Source: Acanthococcus lagerstroemiae (lineage: Eukaryota; Arthropoda; Insecta; Hemiptera; Eriococcidae). Taken from it: a stretch of 64,000 bases of DNA. Position numbers and translations under genes: made by a program. The first letter of the stretch is position 1; each line of letters starts with the position of its first letter. The notes below the pieces were generated by a model that saw only the letters and a program-made list of their open reading frames with translations, did not search any database and had not been told where the DNA came from. The DNA is taken from NCBI GenBank assembly GCA_031841125.1, contig CM063106.1, forward strand, positions 2,790,001 to 2,854,000, read 5' to 3'. Positions 35,925 to 46,101 of this stretch are shown here, in pieces.

Positions 35925-36955
35925 AGAGCCGACCCCAAAAATTATGATCTCCCTCGTCGTCGAGTATAATGCAAAAATATAGAATGTTTATTACTAAAAA
36001 AGATGTTCTGTCTGCGACTTTCGCGACTAGCTTTCTTCTCCCGGACTATTGTATGTGAATGGTTACTAGGGATTCGGGTTGTGTTTTAACGAATTTAATT
36101 GGGAATCAATGAGACTCTTCCATTGGCAATAATTGCTGAACGGAAAAGATATAGGATTGCGCCAAGTATAAAAACTAACGAGTGAAATACGCGAATGGAA
36201 TTTCAAAAGTACCTGTACATTTCGATTTCCGGGTTGGTAAAACACGCTCGAGTTTTGATAGGCTTGTCTGGTGAAAAATCGTTTTTTCTAGTTTCCGGTA
36301 TAGAAAGGAACGTTAAACGGCCATTCCTTTTGTTGTTTGTTTATTCATTATTCCGAACAAATCGTTTCTGAAATTTCAGTTTAACATTTGTATACGACAA
36401 AAATGTCACCGAGCTGTATAAAATAATTGAAAAGCTTCATCACTTCGGCAACAAATGTCGCTACCAGCGTCTGGCACATTATTCAAACCACTGTGGACCC
36501 AACCAGCTCATTTTCCATTTCGCGTGGTGCATTCAGCTCTGTCTATGTGTCTATGTCTACATTCGAGTTCGCAAAATAATTTCAGACTGGGCATTAGTGC
36601 GATCTAATTGCAAATATTCGTTCCATTCGGAGCGTAGAAAGCTTCTCAAGAGTAAAATGAAGGCGAGTGCTTGGAGTCGGTATGGTATTTAAATAAAAAG
36701 ACGCACGCTCTGTATTATGTCGCAGCAACATTTCCAACTCCCACAATGAATTGAATTATCTTGATCGAAGTAGTTTGTGCAAATGTCCTCACCAAGAGAT
36801 ATAAGATGGTAGACGATGTCAAATTCTGAAAAATAACAACGGTTGACTTATTACTTACACCTCATTCGTAGTGGCCCTCATCGGAAATTTGACAACTCAG
36901 ACGGTTTCTTAGAATTTTCACGAAATTAGCGAGTAGATTTTCGTCCTTCTTTCTG
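35925..36955. other. Stretch without recognisable genes
   Basis: AT-rich DNA between two minus-strand SINEs. Nothing recognised. Confidence 0.45.
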
Positions 36956-37105
36956 TTTTTTTTTTTTTTTTCCCCATACGTAAGATTTTATCATAGACTA
37001 TGAACCTGGTATCGAAAACTCGACAGATAATCTACAGATGGTCAGGATTCGAACTCGGGTTTTCATTTTTCGCGACAGGTGTCTCAATCACCGAAACTAA
37101 ATAAC
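36956..37105 (-). mobile_element. tRNA-derived SINE with poly(A) tail
   Basis: On the minus strand TTTAGTTTCGGTGATTGAGA (37101-37082) resembles a degenerate A-box region, and GAGTTCGAATCCTGACC contains a perfect B-box GTTCGAATCC (37055-37046). About 75 bp of unrelated body follow, ending in GTATGGGG and a run of 16 A (the T run 36956-36971 on the plus strand). This layout of tRNA-like head, short body and poly(A) is typical of a SINE. Its sequence is unlike the other SINEs in the window. No convincing target duplication was found, so the exact 5' end is approximate. Confidence 0.7.
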
Positions 37106-38345
37106 CAAATACATAAATTTCCAGTTTTATATTTTTAATATTCGGCAACTAATTATTCATCAGACTGAGAAAGGGAATAATCATACTGCAGATTTTTCCA
37201 CAACGTATAAATAAGTAATAACGTGCAATCAGTCAAATATAAGAGTAATGAACTCTTTAATATGATCCATCAGCAAATCCAGTTTGTAGGAACAAATCTG
37301 CTACGTGCAGAAAACCAAATTTTTTAGGAAAAAGAAAAGACGTACATATTTACATTGACACTTGGCTTGGAGTCTTAGACCAAAACAGTTTTTTTCGCGA
37401 TCAAACCAGATTTCTAGAAGGAATAATTTACAAAACTGATTTTACGCACTAATGCAGAGAGTTTGAAGTAAGTACCCAAAACAGCCAAAACCTCGTTTTT
37501 GAAGAAAGAAAGAGAAGAAAATGTCCATAGCAGGAATTGTTTCCTTTGACGATAGAATGCTAACTTTTAACTGGGTTTATTGTATGGATAGTATACCTAC
37601 GTGTTCGTATCCATTAACATCGGAATTCGTTTCAGCCTTTCAATTAACTAACTAAAGCCTTAATCAAATTGAAAACCAGCGATATTTTTAATTAAGTAAT
37701 TGACTTTTCCTTCCAATAGAAACAGAACGCTTCCTTTCCTCTCTGAGCATAGTTTCACGGGTGAGTAGGATATATTAGAGGTAGTTCACATTTTCGAGGA
37801 TATTTGTTTCGTGGCACTGTAAGAAATCACGTGGTTGTCGGCAGTTCCAGTGGCTCAGATTTTTGTAGTTTCTACCAAAGTTTCGTGAATCAATTTACGA
37901 ATAAAATTACACAAAAAGCAACAAACCATAAAAAATTGCAATACGAACAACAGAAAAAAAAAAGTGTTTCTGCATGTAGTATACTTGTTTTTGGTATAGT
38001 TTCATTAATACAAATATAATATATAAATACTGGAAAATGTGGTAGAAACTGCAAGAGTTTGCGACTCATTTTCGTAAAAATATGTGAACATTTTCCCCGT
38101 AATTGTGCGATGTAAAAGCGTACTTGCTACAGGTAACATCATTTTCAACTGTCGAAAAGTTGATTCTTTTTAACTCGCTAATACCTATTATTTTCTAATA
38201 AAAAATGTATGCATGCAGAGTGCTCATGTTTTTTTAAAAATTTATTTATATATATAGGGCGTGTGAATATCCGTGTACATATAAAGAGGACGTCGACTAA
38301 TACACTGTGTAATATAACTTTTACATTAGGAAGAGAGTTAATTTA
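37106..38345. other. Stretch without recognisable genes
   Basis: AT-rich, with no features supported. Confidence 0.45.
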
Positions 38346-38349
38346 GGCC

Positions 38350-38965
38350 GGGGAGTACCGGCTCTTCAATAAAGCTGTAACTTCCACTTAAGACTTATAA
38401 CCCTGAAAAGTAAAGCTAGCACTAATCTTCCCGCTTATGCAAATCTGTTTAAAGCCAATAGCTTAAGCTTTCAGTTAACGCTTAAAGTAGCTCATTATTT
38501 AAAAGCTTAAAACTTAAGGCTTTTTGCTTGTCGTCTTCTTTTTTTGTTTTCATTGGGAAGCTACAAGCTTAGAATTACTCTCATTCAAGATTTACTAAGC
38601 GGATGAACCATGAAAGTGCAGTTTCTACCATCAATATTCCCAGTTTTTACGTCTTCAAAAAAGAATCCGAAATCTCCTGAACGCACACTCTGGAGGTATT
38701 TTTTCATTTAACGTAAAATTAATAAAATAACGCAGAGGTGCGGATGTGCAGAAACAAAAGCAGAAAAGCATGGACAATGATAAAGCATATAAGCATGAGG
38801 CTAATGCTTCAGCTTTCGACCTATCCAAATTTATGTAAATCTTATCGTCGAAGCTTTTGACTGATGAGTTTAAAACATGAGCATTTGAATAACGCTCTTA
38901 AAATTAGTGGAATTTTAAAAGCTTACGGCTTAAAACTTGAAGCATCTCAATAACTCGCACTCCCC
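38350..38965. repeat. AGCTTAA-rich segment bounded by weak inverted ends
   Basis: The segment starts GGGGAGTACCGGCTCTTCA and its far end, inverted, reads GGGGAGTGCGAGTTATTGA; 7 bp are identical and 13 of the first 19 match. Inside, words such as AAGCTT, GCTTAAA, ACTTAAG and AAAAGCTTA recur on both strands throughout. It may be an old non-autonomous DNA element filled with short palindromic repeats. No target duplication was found, so boundaries are uncertain. Confidence 0.4.
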
Positions 38966-40710
38966 GATGTAAACCAGTTAGGTAAATTATCAATATTTAT
39001 ACAAATACGTAACAGTAGTTGTATGGAATCTTAACGAAGTTTCATGTAACCGTTATTCGAGGAAGATTTTTGAAACTCAACATCGAGATATCGACTACTT
39101 ATTTTAAATCACTGCTTTCGGCTCCATAATAGGAGTACCAATATAGTAAAATATTTCTTCCGTCAGAAATGCTTAAAAAGTTTGGACCAAGTTGAATTAA
39201 CCTTGTCAACCTCTATGGTAGGTACTCGCGAACAACACGTATTGAAGGTCTGCACCTACACTTATACTCGGTGTGTAAAATATTGAAACGTGGCAACGAA
39301 ACCTTTTTCACGGACAAGTACATATTCCCGAATAGAACAAACGCTTTCCTGGTTTTCTCCGCTTAATTGCGAACATCCGATGAGGGAAATCGTGAAGGGG
39401 GTCATTTTGTATGCTGCATCCGGGTTCAGCCAGCTGGGAATCCCGGAAATATTCGTTTTGTCAGAAGCGGCCAAATTTATTTCCAGTCGAATCGCAAGTT
39501 TTTCGTTTTGTTTTTTTGTTGTTGTTGTTGATGGTTTTTTTTTGCATTTCGAATAGTATACGTGTATACGCGTACGCGTTCAAACGGTAGTTTTGTTCTA
39601 TTTCAAACGTTACAAAATCGATCGGCTAGCTCGACTGGGAACAAGAAATTTGGAATAGCGAAAGCCGGTATTTCATAAGCGATTTCGGATATTATTTTCA
39701 GTTAACTAAACAGAATCTACGCCGCATTACTTACATGCGAGAGAATTGCGTTCATTTTCTAACTAGATGTAAAAACTACACAGCCGGAGCTGTACAAAAT
39801 TCAAACGATGAATTAAAAAAACTAAAATACATGCGTAGGTAAATGCTTAGAAAAACGCAAAACTTCCAAAATGAACTTTTTTGTCAGAAATAATTTTATC
39901 TTACTTAGTTCAGGAGCGCGTCGATTTGTTTCGAACCTTCAATAGAGCCACTTGACAGCCATCGAGACAAAATTCATTCAACAGTGAACCAGTACGTGAA
40001 TAATAACCTTGTAATTCTGTGAGTAATTCGATTACCGATAATTACACTATCAATAATTTTCTTTTTGAAAAAAATCAAACCTAGTATTCGATCGATATTT
40101 CAGCTATATTTGTATCTAATTTGAGGATACAACGGTTCTTAGTAGTAACTCGTAAATTGATAGAGCCTTATCATTATATTAGTAAGGTAATTTAGAGATG
40201 AGATAGTTACCAAAAAGACAAGAAAAAAGAACTCGTACTTTTTAGCTACACGCTAGTTTATATTCGAGTATGTTAATTTCTTCGACCCATAGAAAGCAAG
40301 GATTTCCTGTAGCCACCCCCATTCAAATCTGTTCATGGATATTCGTTGAAATTTTTGGTTGTTCCAAGTGTGTAGGCAGTTTGCTAATGTCTTGAATTCC
40401 TAATTATCCCGATATCTAGGATCATCTGATACACATTCTACATGCGCGTGTTACCTGTAGCCTGGTCCCCTGACAGAAGTGTACTTGACGTCATCTTTCA
40501 TTCTGTTTGCCAAACACGCATTTTTCTAGTGTTTTCTTTTCCCTATGTCCGATTTGGCTGTTTCAGTCTCCCATTATTATCAGGTTATCATATGTGTTGC
40601 ATTCCCTCAGATTAAACTCTCTACCAACTCACAACATTTTTTGTCGTTGTCGTCTGCAATTGATGTTAAGGTACACATCTGGATAAAAGTTGAAGAGTTT
40701 TCGTCTATTT
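38966..40710. other. Stretch without recognisable genes
   Basis: AT-rich, with a short (GTT)n patch at about 39516-39530. Nothing else recognised. Confidence 0.45.
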
Positions 40711-40713
40711 TGG

Positions 40714-40727
40714 TTTTTAATATTGCT
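40714..40727 (+). repeat. Target-site duplication, left copy, of the SINE at 40728-41191
   Basis: TTTTTAATATTGCT, identical to 41192-41205. Confidence 0.9.
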
Positions 40728-41191
40728 CAGGTCTCTGTGTGGTCAAGTTGTTAACGTGCCCGATTCGCAATCGTTACGTCCCGGGTTTAAAACCCACCAA
40801 CGCCGGAAAGCTAGTTCTGTTCGAATACACTCCTGCTAACGTCCTAGCGAACACAGCGACAATCGTATCAATCGAAATAGAAAGATAACGCTTCCTGTTA
40901 CCCCCGCTAGTTCGAACGAATAGGGCACTATAATCGCAGGGCGTGTCACCATCAGACCTAAAAAGACTGATACTAGTATGTGCCCACCATGGCCAACTTA
41001 CTCAACATTATGCAAACATGTGACTTTTAAGCGAACTGCGGTTGCACACTCTTTGGCATAGAGAAGGAAAACTCTAACGCACCCAACCGTGGGGAAAGCA
41101 ACAGCAAACTACTCCGACTAACCCTGCCCAGGAAATTCGCGCGTCAGAAACCGTGATCGCCAACATCCGGCAACGGGTACGGCACTTAATT
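40728..41191 (+). mobile_element. tRNA-derived SINE, ~464 bp, copy 1
   Basis: The 5' part (GTGTGGTCAAGTTGTTAACG, then CCCGATTCGCAATCGTTACG) keeps a tRNA-like A-box, and CCCGGGTTTAAAACCCACC is a mutated B-box. The copy at 58190-58655 preserves these better (TGACCGAGTGATTAACAGG and AGTTCGAAACCCAC). A long body follows with blocks shared almost unchanged between the two copies, for example ATAGAAAGATAACGCTTCCT and AACTACTCCGACTAACCCTG. It ends at GGTACGGCACTTAA. A perfect 14-bp direct repeat flanks it (40714-40727 and 41192-41205). At over 460 bp it is long for a SINE; no protein is encoded. Confidence 0.88.
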
Positions 41192-41205
41192 TTTTTAATA
41201 TTGCT
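41192..41205 (+). repeat. Target-site duplication, right copy, of the SINE at 40728-41191
   Basis: TTTTTAATATTGCT, identical to 40714-40727. Confidence 0.9.
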
Positions 41206-43155
41206 TACGTATTTTATCCAATATTGGGGGGGGGGATACAAATTGTGAAAGTCACCTGACTCATCAGAATTCCCAATTTTATTAAAGCAAAATGAAAACC
41301 TTTTGTCTTGTTGAGTTTTCCCAACTCGCCTGACTGAAACGATAAATTTTCCCAACTGCCGAGTGAAAAATTCCTACAGGAGGGGGAGGGGGAGAAGTTG
41401 CTCCCCTGTCCTTCCCTGCACAAAGCTGCTTTTCTTCCCATCAGACGACGATCTTTTGCGACGAAATGTAGGTAGATATGGAAATTCCGTCTGAATATTA
41501 TACGTATAGCGTATACTACGAGTACGAAGATACGAAGCAACTACATGTAGAGATTCAACGGTAGAATGTTGGAAAATTTCGGCGACGCCTACGACAGCGT
41601 TAAAACTCGATCCTCAGCCCACAAACGACGGGTCTATCTTTTGTTATCGGTTTCTCATTCGTGCTTCTACATATATAATTCAAGAACTGGCGCTTCTACC
41701 GTATCTTAGAAATATTGACGGAACTTCGAACTTCCCGTGCACGGTATCCACCGACACCATTCTACCGCAAGCTCTTTTTCACCTGCCCTTCGTTTTCAAA
41801 ATATCATCGAATGAAACATTCGGGCGTAACGTATTAGCGTGATCGTCATTATAGGCGAACAAAGGTTGGACACTGTACAGTGTACAGAGCGTGGCTTTTG
41901 TCTTCAATTAACGGAGCTTATCGCCATATTATAACGCGCTTCAACTTCCTGACTAAATTTAGTCCCGGCTGTCGAAAGTTATCCACGTGGAATGCTTCCG
42001 ATTTATTATTTAACTCCAACTAACGGAAACTAGGAGTAAAATTAGTTACCGTGATCGTAACAAAGTTGCATTGTTGCATTTTAGAGCAATCCGAACAAAG
42101 TTAAAGTCATCAAGTGGTATATGAATCATGTCTTTTCCAAATGCCTGTTTTCTGTTTGACATCCAACTACTTATTTCATTATTCACGGATTACAGACCGA
42201 AGCGCCGAAAGGAAATCTAAATGAGAAGGAGGAAGCAGGTTAAGAATCTGATAAATGACTTTATTTTTTCCTTTCTTTTCTGTTAGAAACCAATTCCTAA
42301 TTAGGGGAAGTGAAAATTGCAAGCCGAGGATACACGCGAAATCTCAAAACAATCAGAGATGACCTTATTCGGCATACATTCTTTTTTAGTGACGACAACT
42401 AATATGTATAGCACAGTTGGTACGTCTGTTACATACGCTACACACGATATTACATTTCTAATTCAATTTCCTCACTTCCGCACATTTCTTAGGTAGCTAA
42501 CTAATACTAGGCAAAAATTAAAGTGAAAATGAAAATGATAGGACTAACTAGAATTGTGACATAATAAGAAGAAAAGTGCATCAAACCTCCCAATAGCGCC
42601 ACCTATAGATTTATACGTGCACAGTTCTGCTATCCCAGTTCATTTTACTAGGTACTGTATTCACGTTACATAGTCCTGGAAAAAAAATTTCCCATGCCTA
42701 CTCCATTTTTACATGCCTTTGGAGACTTCGGTGGAAAAATTGTATGTGAAATCAACACTGAGTGTATTCACATTGAAATTGGCACATGTTGTGGCTTTTC
42801 TTATTTGAATGGTAGGTCCCAAGTTTAAAGTTTGTATCGCATCTCTTTCAAATCTGATGCGTAAATTTTTAATTGGCACAAAAATAAAAATAAAAACTGA
42901 ACCTCAGATTTGTCGTTTCCAGCATAAAAAAATATGATTAAGAATCAGTTGTGCGTCAGAAAATGTGAAGATTAATACGAGAAATGATCTATAATAAGTT
43001 TGGCGTGTCATCATTCTGTACGTTTCAAGTCCATGCCTCATTGAATTCATTTTTAATTATTTTTTCGTTGGTGACAAATCACGGGGAAAACCTCTCTTAT
43101 CACTGTACGAAAATTAATTAAAGATTAATCTGAATAAGTAAAGCACAAGATAGAG
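41206..43155. other. Stretch without recognisable genes
   Basis: Contains a G run (41225-41235) and a G/A-rich patch at 41380-41400. Frames on the minus strand here are interrupted by these simple repeats and have no motif. Confidence 0.45.
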
Positions 43156-43160
43156 AGAAA

Positions 43161-43213
43161 TGGAGAGCTGCATCAAACCGGTCATAAGACTGATAACCTC
43201 ATCATCATCAAAA
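43161..43213 (+). mobile_element. 3' tail of an RTE-like LINE or its SINE
   Basis: TGGAGAGCTGCATCAAACCG is followed by GTCATAAGACTGATAACCTC and an (ATC)n tail. The same kind of phrase (GAGAGCTGCATCAAACCAGT, a small GTC...GAC hairpin, then a trinucleotide tail) ends many insect RTE-type LINEs and their SINEs. In those LINEs the first part encodes the last residues of the reverse transcriptase protein (WRAASNQS-like). Here only the tail is recognisable; upstream coding sequence is not visible, so it is a 5'-truncated copy. Family naming is from memory. Confidence 0.55.
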
Positions 43214-43702
43214 ACGTTAAGCTTATATAAGAATAGGTAGATATCTGAAAAAATTGTATAATTTCTTGTATTAATCTCAATATAATTTGATGCTAATTTG
43301 ATTTTCAGTCATTTTTTTGTGCTACAATAAGTTTGAGATGCGAAATTCTTTTGACTTTTCACTAATCAAGAATTATTAAAAATCTATCAGACCACGGAGA
43401 GACATAGTGCTTAAAATATAATATTCGCATCATATTAGCCACATTGTGTGCCAGTTTCAACGTGATTGGGTTCACCGTGAATTGGGTACAAATTTTTACC
43501 GATGACATCTCTAAAAGGCGATGCACGCATGCCAAAGTAGCTCCCCAGACACCGCACCTCTGGCCTTGGAAACTATCTTTTCGAATATTGCATCAGTGAC
43601 TAGAGGGACGCATTGAGTCTCGCCCAGGAAACACCGAACATGGTAGAGGAAAGAAACTGCTAAGTATGGAGGAAGATGGAGAATCGTTTACCAACAAAAC
43701 TA

Positions 43703-43863
43703 GAGCACTGTAAACATGGGTATAGTCATCCGCCATTTTGATTCATACTGCGCCCGTCGATGCCAAATTGACTACGCGGTACGCTCCGCACAGTCGGACT
43801 CGACATCCACGGGCACGCTGTGAATTAAAATGGCGGATGATTATACTCATGTTTGTAGTGCCC
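43703..43863. mobile_element. Palindromic MITE, 161 bp, TA-flanked
   Basis: The left half begins GAGCACTGTAAACATGGGTA and the right half, inverted, GGGCACTACAAACATGAGTA. The similarity continues through TCATCCGCCATTTTRATTCA and GCCCGTSGATG, so nearly the whole element is one imperfect palindrome with arms of about 80 bp. TA occurs at both outer edges (43701-43702 and 43864-43865), as expected for Tc1/mariner-type insertion. It has no coding capacity. It could fold into a long hairpin if transcribed. No autonomous partner is seen; the Tc1-like element at 19603 has different ends. Confidence 0.8.
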
Positions 43864-43865
43864 TA

Positions 43866-44550
43866 ACTGAATGTCACAACGTTAATGAATAATTTCTCAT
43901 AATATATTAAAGAACGCGATTCTTTTTTTTAAATTATACTTTTATTTAAATTAGTCCTCTAACTACACTACTTGATCGGTCTCAATATATGTATTATAAT
44001 GTTAGGTCCAGAAAGAAACAATTTCGGGATCTAACTTAAGCAATACATTTGATTAAATATCTCCATATTTTCAATCCGTATGACAGACAGACCATTATAC
44101 ACGCGGGTGTAATGAGTTCCTTATTATCACCAGTGGCAGGGAAATCCATGCTGTGACACCCGGTATGTAATCCTACTAAGTAATCACTAATCATGTTACT
44201 AAATACACCCTATGAGATGTTATGTTACAAAAACTCATGTTCTTACTGCTGTAATAGCTTTAAAATAACAACTTTTTTTTCTTTTTCTTAACGCTGTTTC
44301 TAAAAGCTAAGCTGCCTCCGCTGGTAACTGTGGCCTTTTTAATACGAGCCATTGATAATGGAACCAAGCAAGATCTTGAAATGGTGAAATTCGGTTTCTT
44401 GGAAGATCAAAAAATCATATCTACAGGGGCTGGTGTCCGCCAACTTTAAATTTTTCAAAAATATATAGTTTTTTATTCGCTGAATGCGAATATTTTTAAG
44501 ATGAATATGTTAGATCCATCCTCAATTTAGACTTCAAAATTGAAATTTCT
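43866..44550. other. Stretch without recognisable genes
   Basis: AT-rich, no supported features. Confidence 0.45.
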
Positions 44551-44554
44551 AACT

Positions 44555-45040
44555 TTAATCGAAATAAATAATTTTTGGTTCGTTGATTTTGGATATTACA
44601 ATAAATATTTGATCAGATCCTGATTCCAGCCCGCGAAATTGAAATTTTACTACAGAGAGGAGGCTAAACTGAACTAACGTGGAAACTCAGAATCAAAATA
44701 GGAGTCTATTCTCTTCAAATACCTACTCGTATTCCATCAGATTTTGTTTGGATAGGCTTAAACATTAAACTTCCCAATGAAATATCATAATTATTTTCAT
44801 TTTGGAAATTCTATGATATTTCCACACCCTTCAATATCAAATGGAATACAAATCTATGGAAAGACTTAATTTATTTTCTCCCCCACAGTAGGCTTGAAAA
44901 CAATTTAAAACGTGTCAAATGAAAAAGATTTATGTATAAATAGAGATTTTTAGTCGCTGATTCCAATCACTACGTCAAATATTTTCAACTTAAACCTTGA
45001 CTTGAAATCCCATAATCCAAACCTCACTTTAGAAATAATT
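44555..45040 (+). repeat. Diverged units of the ~136-bp repeat family
   Basis: Two forward units are recognisable by TTGGTTCGTTGATTTTGGAT followed by TTTGATCAGATCCTGATTCC (from about 44575) and TTTTTAGTCGCTGATTCCAA followed by ATTTTCAACTT (from about 44945). Between them lies unrelated or too diverged DNA. The units match the arrays at 26866-29060 and 59689-60805. Confidence 0.6.
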
Positions 45041-45980
45041 TCAACATTTTTTTTTTTTTTTTTAAATAATTTCAAATGTGAAAGTTTCTCTTTACGTACA
45101 TAGTCAGAAAGCTTGAGGCAAGAGGAATACAGAGTCGTCATACGAACTGAAATTTTTCAGTATTTTCAGCGGAAAATAATAAGCCATTTCTCATTATTGC
45201 CAGTTAGAAGTAAAATGGGCGTCCAACGAATTTGCCCTGTTCCCTACCATTTCGTGTAAGTGAGCTCTCATACGTCCAATTCCTTCGTTAAAACAGTGTG
45301 GAAAGTAATATTACAATCCCCGCACTTTCATTAATGGGAGGGCTGACCTTTACCTCCCCCCTCCCCTCCCTACATCTTAGGTGCCACTCCGTATTCAATA
45401 TTTGCTATCTACAAGTTTACAATTTCGGATACGTTTTTGTACTTAATCAGTTCCGTCTGTCATCTAACGCCATTCATTGTACATATTTTAACGGTGTCAG
45501 GTAATTTTTTATTTCGTAAAAGCATCATCCCTAGTCCTTCGCTGCTACGTTTTATGTTTCCGAAAGTCACAACTACTTAGCTTGCTAATCTTTTATTAGA
45601 GTATTTTGTTATACTAGTACAGGAGGAGAGCTCGTTGTTGTACCACGCTGTTTATTTTTCTCGTCGTTAATGCACAATTTGTTTCTTCTTCAGCGTTACC
45701 AAAATTGATGATGTTATTTTTTGTTCTCCTTGGATTGTTTACTTCTTTTTTTTCTTTTTCTTTTTCTTATGTTCATGGCTTACCTCTTTTATTGTCTATG
45801 TCTATCGGAGGGATGTCAACGTAAAATGATTCTACATTGTACAAGCAGAATGCGTAAAATATGTAGAATTATTGTAGAATTATGAAATATGTATATCAAT
45901 TTTTTGCGAAAACCTATCAAGTTTTATTTAAGATACAAGCGTAGTACCTAACTTAGAATGTTTTAAAACTTGGGCGCCAA
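45041..45980. other. Stretch without recognisable genes
   Basis: Starts with an 18-nt-scale T run (45046-45063), otherwise AT-rich with no supported features. Confidence 0.45.
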
Positions 45981-45982
45981 TA

Positions 45983-46101
45983 ACACTACGCAATAAATTT
46001 CAAGTTTTTGTCTGTTCCACAAATACTGTTAGATGATTCTGAAGTATTTCTAACGCTGAATACGATGCTGTTGGCCGTTTTTCTCTAGCATGTTTAGTTT
46101 T
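45983..46101 (+). repeat. Solo copy of the arm found in the 25386-25852 element
   Basis: AACACTACGCAATAAATTTC leads into AGATGATTCTGAAGTATTTC, AACGCTGAATACGATGCTGT and GGCCGTTTTTCTCTAGCATG, in the same order as both arms at 25.4-25.9 kb. No inverted partner lies nearby, so this is a single dispersed copy. Confidence 0.65.
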
